Below are positions 16,885 to 25,283 of a DNA stretch of 64,000 bases, piece by piece. The notes beneath the pieces were generated by a model. That model saw only the letters and a program-made list of their open reading frames with translations. It was not told where the DNA came from and searched no databases. The position numbers and the translations under genes are program-made. Numbering within the stretch: position 1 is the first letter of the stretch; each line of letters begins with the position of its first letter. Origin of the DNA: Oceanicola sp. (lineage in GTDB: Bacteria > Pseudomonadota > Alphaproteobacteria > Rhodobacterales > Rhodobacteraceae); assembly GCA_017792405.1 (NCBI GenBank), contig CP051231.1:3170062-3234061 (forward strand), read 5' to 3'.

Positions 16885-16894
16885 TTGTATACAA
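16885..16894. promoter_or_regulatory. Candidate MatR operator
   Basis: TTGTATACAA is a perfect 10-bp palindrome in the matR-matP spacer, 44 bases before the matR start and 81 before matP. The TGTA/TACA core is typical of GntR-FCD regulators and agrees with the mat operator half-sites known from Rhizobium leguminosarum (from memory). A TTGACC hexamer at 16900-16905 could be the matP -35 box, placing the operator just upstream. Confidence 0.6.
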
Positions 16895-16974
16895 AATAGT
16901 TGACCCTGAAAACAATGGATGCAAGGCTTTGCGTCGGAGGAGTCCATAAGGACCGAAAACCCAGGGAGGAAACC

Positions 16975-17955
16975 ATGAAGTACACCGCATTCGCGGCGGC
17001 CGCCGCGCTGTTTGCCGGAACCATTGCCGCTGACGCCAAAGAGCTGCGGCTCTCGCACCAGTGGTCAGAGGGCGACGTGCGCCACAAGGTGGCCCAGATG
17101 GTGGCCGACGATGTTGCCGCCGCCGGTGTCGATCTCGAGATCAAGATTTTTCCCAGCCAATCGCTGTTCAAGGCGCGCGAGCAATACAAGCCGTTGAGCC
17201 GCGGGCAGGTCGACATGATCGTGTTCCCGCTCTCCTATGCAGGCGGGCTGCGGAATGCCTACAACCTCACCCTCATGCCCGGCCTCGTCAAAAACCACGA
17301 CCATGCCGCGCGAATGAACGACAGCGAGTTCATGGGCGAGATCGAGAAGATCATGGCCGAGGATGACGTGATGGTGCTGGTCCACGGCTACCTTGCAGGT
17401 GGTTTTGCCGGCAAGGATAGCTGCATCACCGGCCCAGAGGATGTGCAGGGCATGCAAACCCGCGCCGCTGGTAAGGCATTCGAGCAGATGCTTGCCGGTG
17501 CCGGCGCTTCAATTGCTTCGATGAGCTCTGCCGAAATCTACAACGCCATGCAGACCGGCGTTCTCGATGCAGCCAACACCTCCTCTTCAAGCTTTGTCAG
17601 CTACCGGATCTACGAGCAGGCCAAGTGCTTCACCCCCGTGGGCGACTACGCGCTTTGGTTTATGTACCAGCCGCTGATGATGAACAAATCCGTCTACGAC
17701 GACCTGACTGACGAGCAGCGTGCCGCGCTGGATGCCGCCGCTGAGAAGGCGCAGGCCTTCTACCTTGAAGAGGCCAAGCGCGAAGACGGCGAGGCCCGCG
17801 ACACCTTCGAGAAAAACGGCGTCGAGATTTCGGAGATGACTGAAGAGCAGTTCAAGGCCTGGCAGGCGATTGCCCAGGAGACCTCGTACAAGGCCTTCAA
17901 AGAGGGCTCCGAGCAGGACCAGAAGCTGCTCGACCTCGCGCTCTCCGTCGAGTGA
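16975..17955 (+). CDS. matP: TRAP solute-binding protein, malonate type (MatP-like)
   Basis: Periplasmic DctP-family receptor of 326 residues, inferred to bind malonate. ATG 16975 follows GGGAGGA by five bases, and the signal peptide (MKYTAFAAAAALFAGTIAADA) is clear. Family motifs are ELRLSHQWSEGDVRHKVAQM, FPSQSLFKAREQYKPLSRGQ, PEDVQGMQTRAAGKAFEQML with the ligand-clamping Arg, and AEIYNAMQTGVLDAANTS. First gene of an operon that ends with malonyl-CoA decarboxylase and synthetase, which is the basis for the ligand. A stem-loop follows thirteen bases after the stop. Confidence 0.88.
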   Translation: MKYTAFAAAAALFAGTIAADAKELRLSHQWSEGDVRHKVAQMVADDVAAAGVDLEIKIFPSQSLFKAREQYKPLSRGQVDMIVFPLSYAGGLRNAYNLTLMPGLVKNHDHAARMNDSEFMGEIEKIMAEDDVMVLVHGYLAGGFAGKDSCITGPEDVQGMQTRAAGKAFEQMLAGAGASIASMSSAEIYNAMQTGVLDAANTSSSSFVSYRIYEQAKCFTPVGDYALWFMYQPLMMNKSVYDDLTDEQRAALDAAAEKAQAFYLEEAKREDGEARDTFEKNGVEISEMTEEQFKAWQAIAQETSYKAFKEGSEQDQKLLDLALSVE

Positions 17956-17967
17956 TGCCTATTGCGT

Positions 17968-17988
17968 CCCGGCAGAATGCCTGCCGGG
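17968..17988 (+). promoter_or_regulatory. Stem-loop between matP and matQ
   Basis: CCCGGCAG (17968-17975) pairs with CTGCCGGG (17981-17988) around AATGC: an 8-bp perfect stem with a 5-base loop and no U-tract. It sits between the binding-protein gene and the permease genes and probably raises matP relative to matQM by protecting the upstream message. Confidence 0.6.
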
Positions 17989-17995
17989 ACGCCCC

Positions 17996-18595
17996 ATGCT
18001 GAAAGATTTCCCGATGTCCGGCTCTGCCCATCCCACTCCTGCCGCACGCCACGGCGGCAATCCCCTGCTGCGGGCCATTGGCGCGCTCAGCCGGGTGTGC
18101 GGCGTCCTCGCCGCGCTGCTGATCGTCGCCGCCGTTGCGATCACCTGCCAGATGATCTTCATCCGCTGGGTGCTGAACGGCTCCACGATCTGGCAGACCG
18201 AAGGCGTGACCTACATCGTCATCGCCGCCACCATGCTCGGCCTGCCCTATGTGCAACTGTTGCGTGGCCACGTAAACGTGGACCTGCTGCCCCTGATGCT
18301 CCCCCCCACCGCCCGCAAGGCGCTGGCGATCTTCGTGCAACTGCTGACGCTCGCGGTGATCGGGATGATGCTGTTTTACGGCTATGAGTTCTGGCACGAG
18401 GCCTGGGATTGGGGCGAAACCTCGAATTCGCCGTGGAACCCCCGGCTCTGGGTTCCCTACCTCGCCCTGCCGGTGGGCTTCGGGCTTTACGCCTGCCAGG
18501 TGGCCGCCGATCTCTGGGCCTTGCTGGCTGGCTACGATTCACCTTTCGGGCTCGATCCTGATGTAGGTCTCACCGACGGACGGGAGGGCCACTGA
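17996..18595 (+). CDS. matQ: TRAP small permease (MatQ-like)
   Basis: DctQ-family four-helix subunit. The start is ATG 17996 (199 residues) or ATG 18014 (MSGSAHPTPAA, 193 residues); the second has GAAAGA at a suitable distance and is about as likely. Hydrophobic segments occur at VCGVLAALLIVAAVAITCQM, GVTYIVIAATMLGLPYVQL, LAIFVQLLTLAVIGMMLFYG and LPVGFGLYACQVAADLW. RGHVNVDLLPL is the conserved DctQ loop. The stop overlaps the matM start by one base (TGATG). Confidence 0.88.
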   Translation: MLKDFPMSGSAHPTPAARHGGNPLLRAIGALSRVCGVLAALLIVAAVAITCQMIFIRWVLNGSTIWQTEGVTYIVIAATMLGLPYVQLLRGHVNVDLLPLMLPPTARKALAIFVQLLTLAVIGMMLFYGYEFWHEAWDWGETSNSPWNPRLWVPYLALPVGFGLYACQVAADLWALLAGYDSPFGLDPDVGLTDGREGH

Positions 18596-19911
18596 TGGAT
18601 CCGCTCATTCTTGGCGCGCTGGTCGCCGTCTTCACCATCCTCGTTCTCTTCTCCGGCATCTCCGTTGGCGCGGGCCTGCTTGTCGTATCGGCTGGCTTCC
18701 TGATCGTCTTCGACGGGATGCGCTCGCTCTCATTGCTGCCCGAGATTTTCTTCGGCAAGCTCGACAACTTCGCCCTGCTCTCGATCCCGATGTTCATCAT
18801 CATGGGCGCGGCGATCAGCTCCACACGCGCGGGCGCCGATCTTTACGAGGCGCTGGAACGCTGGCTCACCCGTGTGCCCGGCGGCCTCGTGATCTCCAAC
18901 CTTGGGGCCTGTGCGCTCTTTGCCGCCATGTCGGGCAGCTCACCCGCCACTTGTGCGGCCATCGGCAAGATGGGCATCCCCGAGATGCGCAAGCGCGGCT
19001 ACCCCGATGGCGTCGCGGCGGGCTCCATCGCGGCGGGCGGCACGCTGGGCATCCTCATTCCGCCCTCCGTCACCATGATCGTTTACGGCATCGCGACCGA
19101 AACCTCGATCGGCCGCCTGTTTCTTGCCGGTGTGCTGCCGGGTCTGATGCTGGTGATGCTCTTCATGGTTTGGTCGCTCTATTCCACGTGGAAGTCGGGC
19201 GACACCAACCTGCTCTCCGGCGCGCGCTACTCGTGGCGACAGCGTTTGGAGATCCTGCCCCGCGTGGTGCCTTTCATCCTCATCATTCTCGGCGTGCTCT
19301 ACGCACTCTATGGCGGGGTGGCGACACCTTCGGAAACTGCAGCGGTTGGCGCCCTGCTTTGCCTCATGGTCGCGGTGATCATCTACCGGCTGTGGAACCC
19401 GAATGACCTTTGGGTGGTGCTGCGCGACAGCACCCGCGAGAGCGTGATGATCCTCTTCATCATCGCCGCTGCGGGCGTGTTCAGCTACATGCTCTCCTCG
19501 CTCTTCATCACCCAATCCATCGCCAATTGGATCGGCACGCTGGAGGCCAATCGCTGGGTGCTGATGGGGGCTATCAACGTCTTCCTGCTGGTAGCGGGCT
19601 TCTTCCTGCCGCCGGTCGCGGTGATTTTGATGGCCGCGCCGATCCTCCTGCCGATCATCACTACCGCCGGGTTCGACCCGATCTGGTTTGCCGTGGTGCT
19701 GACCATCAACATGGAGATCGGCCTGATCTCGCCGCCCGTGGGCCTCAACCTCTATGTCATCAACGGCATCGCGCCCGATATCCGGTTGCAGACCATCCTC
19801 AAAGGCTCCCTGCCATTTGTCGCCTGCATGGTGTTGGCCATCGTGCTGCTCTGCCTCTTCCCCGGCCTCGCCACTTGGCTGCCGGATGCGGTGATGGGGC
19901 CGGAGCTATGA
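18595..19911 (+). CDS. matM: TRAP large permease (MatM-like)
   Basis: DctM-family permease of 438 residues, about 12 transmembrane segments. Motifs are LFAAMSGSSPATCAAIGKMG, RGYPDGVAAGSIAAGGTLGI, LIPPSVTMIVYGIATETSIG, and NMEIGLISPPVGLNLYVING near the C-terminus. ATG 18595 shares a base with the matQ stop, and the gene overlaps matA by ATGA. Sodium-coupled malonate import is inferred from the downstream enzymes. Confidence 0.92.
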   Translation: MDPLILGALVAVFTILVLFSGISVGAGLLVVSAGFLIVFDGMRSLSLLPEIFFGKLDNFALLSIPMFIIMGAAISSTRAGADLYEALERWLTRVPGGLVISNLGACALFAAMSGSSPATCAAIGKMGIPEMRKRGYPDGVAAGSIAAGGTLGILIPPSVTMIVYGIATETSIGRLFLAGVLPGLMLVMLFMVWSLYSTWKSGDTNLLSGARYSWRQRLEILPRVVPFILIILGVLYALYGGVATPSETAAVGALLCLMVAVIIYRLWNPNDLWVVLRDSTRESVMILFIIAAAGVFSYMLSSLFITQSIANWIGTLEANRWVLMGAINVFLLVAGFFLPPVAVILMAAPILLPIITTAGFDPIWFAVVLTINMEIGLISPPVGLNLYVINGIAPDIRLQTILKGSLPFVACMVLAIVLLCLFPGLATWLPDAVMGPEL

Positions 19912-21155
19912 CCCTGCTGGCCGATCTACTCTCCACCGTCTTCGAGCGCCGGGTGCGGTCCGATGCGGCGGCCCGACTCGGCGACCGAAGCTTGGAAGAG
20001 CTTGCGCGTGACCTCATCGGCAGCTCCGGTGAAATGTCGGGCCTCGCGCTGGCTCGCGCGATGCTTGACCGCTACGTCGCATTGGAGGACGCAGAAAAGC
20101 TGGCCTTCTTTCACTTCCTCGCGGGGGCGCTGGGGGTGGATCAAAGTGCAGTGCGCGCGGCGCTGGAGGCTCTCGGCGAAGGCCAGACAAAGGCCAGCTA
20201 CCGTGCGTTCATGGCGGCGTCAGAACCACCCCGCCAAGAGCTGATCCGGCGGCTGAACCAAGTGCCCGGTGCCACTGGTGCGCTGGTTCAGATGCGAGCC
20301 GACCTGTTGCGACTGGGCCGGGGCGACGAGGCGCTCATGGCGCTCGACCTCGACTTCCGCCACCTCTTCGCCAGTTGGTTCAACCGGGGCTTCCTCGTGC
20401 TGCGCCCGATCTCATGGGAGACTTCGGCGCAGGTGCTGGAGAAGATCACCGCCTACGAGGCGGTGCACGCCATCCACTCCTGGGCCGACCTGCGGCGCCG
20501 GCTTGAACCGACCGATCGGCGCTGCTTTGCTTTCTTCCACCCTGCCATGCCTTCGGAGCCGCTGATCTTTGTCGAAGTCGCGCTGACGCAGGGCATACCC
20601 GGATCGGTGCAGGCTCTGCTGGCCGAGGGGCGCCCTGCCCTTCCTGAGGCGGAGGCCGATACGGCGGTGTTCTACTCCATCTCCAACTGCCAGGCCGGGC
20701 TCGCGGGCATCTCCTTTGGCAACTCGCTGATAAAGCAGGTTGCCTCGGACCTTTCTGCGGAAGTGCCGGGGCTTTCAACCTTCGTCACCCTCTCCCCCAT
20801 TCCCGGCCTTGCAGCGTGGATGGAGGAGCAGGAGCTTGAGCCCGGCGACGATACCCACCTGCGCCAGCTCGCCGCATATTACCTCACACGCGCCAAGGGC
20901 CGAGGCAACGCGCCACGCGACCCCGTCGCACGCTTCCACCTTGGCAATGGGGCGCAGGTCCACATGCTTCACGCGGAGGCTGACACCTCAGAGAAGGGCC
21001 ACGCGCAATCGCACGGCGTGATGGTGAACTATCTCTACGATCTATCCCGCGTGACGCAGAACCATGAGCGATTTGCCGAGAGCGGCGAAATAGCGGCCTC
21101 TGCCGAGGTGCGGGCGCTCGCCCAAGCGGCCGACAAGACACTGACTCAGGAGTAA
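19908..21155 (+). CDS. matA: Malonyl-CoA decarboxylase
   Basis: Converts malonyl-CoA to acetyl-CoA and CO2. I place the start at ATG 19908 (MTLLADLLSTVFERR), which overlaps the matM stop by ATGA; longer frames would sit inside matM. The resulting 415 residues match bacterial MCD. The N-terminal helical domain covers about residues 1-150; the catalytic domain carries YEAVHAIHSWADLRRRL, FYSISNCQAGLAGISFGNSL, TLSPIPGLAAW and RFHLGNGAQVHMLHAEADTS, which include the expected catalytic Ser and His. Followed six bases later by malonyl-CoA synthetase, whose ribosome site overlaps this stop codon. Confidence 0.95.
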   Translation: MTLLADLLSTVFERRVRSDAAARLGDRSLEELARDLIGSSGEMSGLALARAMLDRYVALEDAEKLAFFHFLAGALGVDQSAVRAALEALGEGQTKASYRAFMAASEPPRQELIRRLNQVPGATGALVQMRADLLRLGRGDEALMALDLDFRHLFASWFNRGFLVLRPISWETSAQVLEKITAYEAVHAIHSWADLRRRLEPTDRRCFAFFHPAMPSEPLIFVEVALTQGIPGSVQALLAEGRPALPEAEADTAVFYSISNCQAGLAGISFGNSLIKQVASDLSAEVPGLSTFVTLSPIPGLAAWMEEQELEPGDDTHLRQLAAYYLTRAKGRGNAPRDPVARFHLGNGAQVHMLHAEADTSEKGHAQSHGVMVNYLYDLSRVTQNHERFAESGEIAASAEVRALAQAADKTLTQE

Positions 21156-21160
21156 CGCCG

Positions 21161-22678
21161 ATGGCCAACCCTCTCTACGACCGGCTGTTCGGCGCCAACG
21201 CGGGCAAGAGCACCCCTTTTCTGCTGCTGGCTGACGGGCGGAGCCTCAGCCATTCGGACTTCTTGGCGATTGCGAGCCGCTTCGCCCATGCGCTGGTAGC
21301 TGCCGGGTTGGAACCGGGCGACAGGCTGGCTGTGCAGATCGAAAAAAGCCCCGAGGCGCTGGCGCTCTATGCCGCCGCCGTTCAGGCAGGCGTGGTCTTC
21401 TTACCGCTGAACACCGGCTACACGGCGGATGAAGTCAGCTATTTCGTCGAGAACAGCGGCGCGAAGCTTCTGGTTTGCGATCCGGCACGCGCTGAGGCGC
21501 TGGCGCCAGTCGCGGACGCGGCGGGCACGGGCTTGTTGACGTTGGGCTCGGAAGGGGACGGCAGCTTTGCCGAGAGCGCCGCGGGCGTGCCGAACGCGTT
21601 CGACACCGTTGCCCGCGGCGAGGACGATCTCGCCGCATTTCTGTACACGTCCGGCACCACGGGCCGCTCGAAAGGGGCGATGCTGACGCAGGCGAACCTT
21701 CTCTCGAACTGCCTCACGCTGGCTGAAGAATGGCGCTTCACGGCCGAAGACGTGCTACTTCACGCCCTTCCGATCTTTCACACTCACGGGCTCTTTGTTG
21801 CAACCAACGTCACACTGGCGGCTGGCGGGGCGATGATCTTCCTGCCGAGGTTCGACCTCGACGTGATCCTCGAACAGATGCCGCGCGCGACTACGATGAT
21901 GGGAGTGCCAACCTTCTACACCCGCCTGCTGGGAGATCCGCGCTTCACCGCCGATGCTGCTGCGCATATGCGGCTCTTCATCTCCGGTTCCGCCCCGCTG
22001 CTGGCCGAAACTCACCGACAGTTCGAGGGGCGGACCGGACAGCGCATTCTCGAGCGATATGGGATGACCGAGACCAATATGAACACGTCCAACCCCTACG
22101 ACGGCGAGCGCCGCGCCGGGACCGTTGGCTTCCCTCTTCCGGGCGTCGAACTCAGAATCACCGATCCGGGCAACGGCGCAGAGCTCCCGCAGGGTGAGAT
22201 TGGCCAGATTGAGGTGCGCGGACCGAACGTGTTCAAGGGCTACTGGGAAATGCCGGAGAAGACCGCAGCGGAGTTGCGCGAAAACGGTTTCTTCATCACC
22301 GGTGACCTCGGAATGGTCGATAGCGACGGCTACGTTTCAATCGTCGGGCGCGGGAAGGATCTAATCATCTCCGGCGGGTACAACATCTACCCCAAGGAGA
22401 TCGAAGCGCTGCTGGATGATCAGCCGGGAGTACTCGAAAGCGCGGTGATCGGCGTGCCGCATGCCGACTTCGGCGAAACAGTCCTTGCCGTCTTGGTGCC
22501 CGAGCCGGGCGCCAGCCCGGATATCGCCGCTATCGAGGCCGAGGTGAGCACAAAGCTTGCCCGTTTCAAACATCCGCGCAGGATGGTGGTGGCCGAGAGC
22601 CTGCCGCGCAACACGATGGGCAAGGTCCAGAAGAATGTGCTGCGCGACGCCTACAAGGATGCCTTCGCCGAGAGCTGA
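21161..22678 (+). CDS. matB: Malonyl-CoA synthetase
   Basis: ATP-dependent acyl-CoA synthetase, inferred to make malonyl-CoA from imported malonate, which MatA then decarboxylates. The 505 residues from ATG 21161 follow AGGAG. ANL-superfamily motifs are LYTSGTTGRSKGAMLTQANL (about 161-180), the GYGMTETN-type motif ERYGMTETNMNTSNPY, TGDLGMVDSDGYVSIVGRGKD and PRNTMGKVQKNVLR with the C-terminal catalytic Lys. The MTETNMNTSNPY form is characteristic of MatB. It ends the mat operon, converging on a GntR gene six bases away. Confidence 0.95.
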   Translation: MANPLYDRLFGANAGKSTPFLLLADGRSLSHSDFLAIASRFAHALVAAGLEPGDRLAVQIEKSPEALALYAAAVQAGVVFLPLNTGYTADEVSYFVENSGAKLLVCDPARAEALAPVADAAGTGLLTLGSEGDGSFAESAAGVPNAFDTVARGEDDLAAFLYTSGTTGRSKGAMLTQANLLSNCLTLAEEWRFTAEDVLLHALPIFHTHGLFVATNVTLAAGGAMIFLPRFDLDVILEQMPRATTMMGVPTFYTRLLGDPRFTADAAAHMRLFISGSAPLLAETHRQFEGRTGQRILERYGMTETNMNTSNPYDGERRAGTVGFPLPGVELRITDPGNGAELPQGEIGQIEVRGPNVFKGYWEMPEKTAAELRENGFFITGDLGMVDSDGYVSIVGRGKDLIISGGYNIYPKEIEALLDDQPGVLESAVIGVPHADFGETVLAVLVPEPGASPDIAAIEAEVSTKLARFKHPRRMVVAESLPRNTMGKVQKNVLRDAYKDAFAES

Positions 22679-22684
22679 GTTTGG

Positions 22685-23374
22685 TCAGCTAGCACCGTTC
22701 GGCTTGTTTATGTGCGCGCGGAGTGCACGCTCTCCCCGGGCGGCATCTAGTGCCAGCGCGGCCTCGGCGATTTCTTCGTGATCGGCGGCGCTGCGCTGCA
22801 ATCTCTGCTCTAACGCCCCTGTCTCCGTCAGGCGCAAATAGGCGTGGATGCGGAAGCGGCGGGTCTTGTCATAGAGGTCGCGGATCAAGTCGATCAGCGC
22901 AGGTGAGCCTGCGTTGGTGATGAGGCTCATGTGGAAGGCCCGGTTTCGGTCATCCCAGTTTCGTACCGCTTGCGAGGGGTTTTCGAGCATCGCTGCCTCT
23001 GCCTCCTTCAGCAGAAAGTGGCTGCTGACGATGCCCGCGCGCCACTCCGGCGAATGCCTTTCCACCGACCAACGAAACGCAAGGGTTTCAAGCTCGGCGC
23101 GAAGGCGGGTGTTGTCGAGCAGGGCTTCAGTTGTCATGTCCGACACGAAGAATCCGCGCTGCTCGACCGCATCTACGTAGCCTTCGCCGCAGAGCTGGGA
23201 GAGCGCTTCGCGGGCGGACGCGGCGCTGATTTGATAGGTCTCCCGGACCCATGTGACCTTAAGCTTTTGGCCCGGTGAGAGGCGGCCGGCAGAGATGTCA
23301 TCGCGCAAAGCATCCGTCGCCGAGTGGATCACCCCGCCGCTCTCTCGCTCCGCCCCAGAATTCTCCGGATACAT
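22685..23374 (-). CDS. GntR/FCD transcriptional regulator
   Basis: GntR-type regulator of 229 residues from ATG 23374, four bases after AAGG; an upstream TTG at 23392 would add six residues. The winged helix (LRDDISAGRLSPGQKLKVTW, REAL SQLCGEGYVDAVEQRGFF split by a helix turn) is followed by an FCD domain (ARLRAELETLAF-like TRLRAELETLAFRWSVERH, RNWDDRNRAFHMSLITNAGS, RSAADHEEIAEAALALDA). It is divergent from the SDR-TAXI operon, and the 69-base gap holds three AATATC/GATATT half-sites, so it most likely controls that operon. Confidence 0.88.
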   Translation of the reverse strand: MYPENSGAERESGGVIHSATDALRDDISAGRLSPGQKLKVTWVRETYQISAASAREALSQLCGEGYVDAVEQRGFFVSDMTTEALLDNTRLRAELETLAFRWSVERHSPEWRAGIVSSHFLLKEAEAAMLENPSQAVRNWDDRNRAFHMSLITNAGSPALIDLIRDLYDKTRRFRIHAYLRLTETGALEQRLQRSAADHEEIAEAALALDAARGERALRAHINKPNGAS

Positions 23375-23393
23375 TTCGCCTTGCAACTCCAAA

Positions 23394-23420
23394 AATATCC
23401 GATATTATTCATCAATATCG
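23394..23420. promoter_or_regulatory. Nested inverted repeats, candidate GntR operator
   Basis: CGATATT (23400-23406) and AATATCG (23414-23420) form a perfect 7-bp inverted repeat with a 7-base spacer. An AATATC at 23394-23399 makes a second inverted pair with GATATT at 23401-23406 across one base. Three half-sites in 27 bases, midway between the divergent GntR and SDR genes, are good evidence of a regulator-binding region. Confidence 0.55.
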
Positions 23421-23443
23421 AAAATAAACAGGTCTAACTGACA

Positions 23444-24241
23444 ATGTATCGAACGATCGTCATCGGCTCAAGTGGCGAAATCGGCCGTGCCGTGGTGCAG
23501 GCTGCACTCGTCCGTGGTGACAAGGTGTTCGGGTTGGATCTGGCACCCAGCGACCTGCCCGGGGGAGTTGGCACCGCCGCCGTGGACATTCAAAGCGAGT
23601 CCAGCGTGGAGAAGGCCTTCGCCGCCGCAATTCAGCGCTTGGGCGGGCTCGACGTAGTGGTCAACTGCGCAGGCCTGATGACGCGTGGCGCCTTGCTCGA
23701 GACCAGCGAAGCCGACTTTCTGCGCACGATTGACACCAACCTTGGCGGGGCGTTCCGCGTGACCCGAGCCGCCGCGCGCGCGATGCAGGCCGAGGGCGCT
23801 GGGGCCATCGTGCATATCTCGTCGATCCACGCTTTGCGTGGTGCGCCCAACCGCGTGGCCTACGCAGCCTCCAAAGGCGGCATTTCGGGTTTTATCCATG
23901 CGGTGGCTGGCGAGCTTGGCCCAGAGGGCATTACCATCAACGCCGTGGCTCCTGGCCCGACTGGGCGTGGTATGGGGTCAGCCCCGCATGACCGCGCCCG
24001 CGCGCTGGAGCGCACGCCTTTACGCCGCGCTGCCCTTGCCGAGGAGGTCGCTGGCGCGGCCATGTTCCTCAGCTCGAACACCGGGCGGTTCATCACGGGC
24101 CACGTGCTGCCTGTCGACGGCGGCGCAAGCGCTACATTCTTTGCCGCATCGCACCTTGCGGGCGCACACAAGATGCCCTTGGGTGCCGAAGTAGCGCCAA
24201 AGGCGCAGGAGAATTCTGTCATGGAGGAGACAAACCAATGA
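23444..24241 (+). CDS. Short-chain dehydrogenase/reductase (SDR)
   Basis: NAD(P)-dependent oxidoreductase of 265 residues. The cofactor motif GSSGEIGRAVVQAALVRGD lies at residues 8-26, NCAG appears in VVVNCAGLMTRG, and the catalytic Ser and YxxxK occur in IVHISSIHALRG and AYAASKGGISGF. The C-terminus has NAVAPGPTGRGM and GHVLPVDGGAS. Its Asp after strand 2 (GLDLAP) suggests NAD preference. The stop overlaps the TAXI binding-protein start by ATGA, which ties the enzyme to the transported compound, probably an alcohol or hydroxy acid. The C-terminus runs about 15 residues longer than usual, perhaps only to reach the coupling site. Confidence 0.9.
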   Translation: MYRTIVIGSSGEIGRAVVQAALVRGDKVFGLDLAPSDLPGGVGTAAVDIQSESSVEKAFAAAIQRLGGLDVVVNCAGLMTRGALLETSEADFLRTIDTNLGGAFRVTRAAARAMQAEGAGAIVHISSIHALRGAPNRVAYAASKGGISGFIHAVAGELGPEGITINAVAPGPTGRGMGSAPHDRARALERTPLRRAALAEEVAGAAMFLSSNTGRFITGHVLPVDGGASATFFAASHLAGAHKMPLGAEVAPKAQENSVMEETNQ

Positions 24242-25197
24242 ACGCATTCCTGAAATCGACCACGCTGGGCCTCGCTCTCGCCGGGCTCGCGGCCGTCGCG
24301 GCAGGCGCCGAGACCCGTATCACTTACAAGTCGGCCAAAACCGGCTCGTCCTACTATCAGATGGGTGTCGAGCTGGCCGAGGCTCTGAAGGCAGGCACCG
24401 ATGGCGAGGTCATCATGACCATCGAAGAGAGCCAGGGCTCGGTGCAGAACGTGATGGAAGTACGCGCCCGCGGCGCCGACTACGTATTTACCACCCCGCC
24501 CGCGCTTGCCACATCCGCCGCTGCGGGGACTGGCCCGTTCGAGGGCAAGGGCGACCCCAAGTTCTCCGAGATACGCGCGCTCTTTCCGATCCCCTCTCTG
24601 ACCATGCACTTCGTCATGTCGGCTGAAGCCGGAGCAAACTCGTTGGCGGACATGGAGGGCCACTCGGTGCTGCTGGGCAAAGGCTCTTTCGGGGCGACCG
24701 AGGGCGAGAAGTACATCGAGCTGTTCGGACTGACCGGCAAGGTCGAGATCGCTGATGCCGAGCTTTCCAACGCGGTCGCCGCGCTGAAGAACGGCCAGAT
24801 CGATGGTTTCGTGACAGCAGGTTCCTGGCCGGCACCCAACGTGATTGAAGCCGCAGCCTCTTCCCCTGTCACCGTGCTGACCATGTCGGAAGAAGAAATC
24901 GCACAGACCGGTCGAACCGCCATCACCATCCCGGCAGGCACCTATGCCGGACAGACCGAGGACATCAACACCACCTCGCTGCCGGTCGTCGCTTTCACCA
25001 CCACGGCAATGAGCGATGACACCGCCTACCTGCTCACCAAGACCTTCTGGGAGAGCAAGGCGGAGATGGCTGGCATGGCCCCGTGGTGGGATGGCGTGAG
25101 CACCGAGTTGCTGGGGGAGGTGAGCGGCACCTTCCACCCGGGCGCAGCCCGCTACTATGAAGAGCAAGGCATCGCCCTGCCGTCCGGCGACATGTAA
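24238..25197 (+). CDS. TAXI-family TRAP solute-binding protein
   Basis: Periplasmic receptor of 319 residues, with a signal peptide (MNAFLKSTTLGLALAGLAAV, cleavage after VAAGA). The N-terminal RITYKSAKTGSSYYQMGVEL is the TAXI ligand-pocket opening, and VLLGKGSFGATEGEKYIELF carries the second Gly/Ser/Glu-rich loop. Length is the family norm, unlike the longer TAXI protein at 3485-4684, and the two are only distantly alike. Coupled to the upstream SDR by ATGA and followed by its fused permease after an 86-base gap with a stem-loop. Confidence 0.88.
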   Translation: MNAFLKSTTLGLALAGLAAVAAGAETRITYKSAKTGSSYYQMGVELAEALKAGTDGEVIMTIEESQGSVQNVMEVRARGADYVFTTPPALATSAAAGTGPFEGKGDPKFSEIRALFPIPSLTMHFVMSAEAGANSLADMEGHSVLLGKGSFGATEGEKYIELFGLTGKVEIADAELSNAVAALKNGQIDGFVTAGSWPAPNVIEAAASSPVTVLTMSEEEIAQTGRTAITIPAGTYAGQTEDINTTSLPVVAFTTTAMSDDTAYLLTKTFWESKAEMAGMAPWWDGVSTELLGEVSGTFHPGAARYYEEQGIALPSGDM

Positions 25198-25208
25198 CTC
25201 CTCTTGCA

Positions 25209-25241
25209 AGGCCGGGGCTCACAGGGGTGGGCGTCCGGCCT
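25209..25241 (+). promoter_or_regulatory. Stem-loop between TAXI binding-protein and permease genes
   Basis: AGGCCGG (25209-25215) pairs with CCGGCCT (25235-25241), a 7-bp perfect stem with a 19-base loop, twelve bases after the binding-protein stop. Weaker than the other intercistronic stems here, but in the same position. Confidence 0.45.
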
Positions 25242-25283
25242 CGCACTTGCGCCACAGCTCTCTCTGCCGTGAAAGACCCGAAC

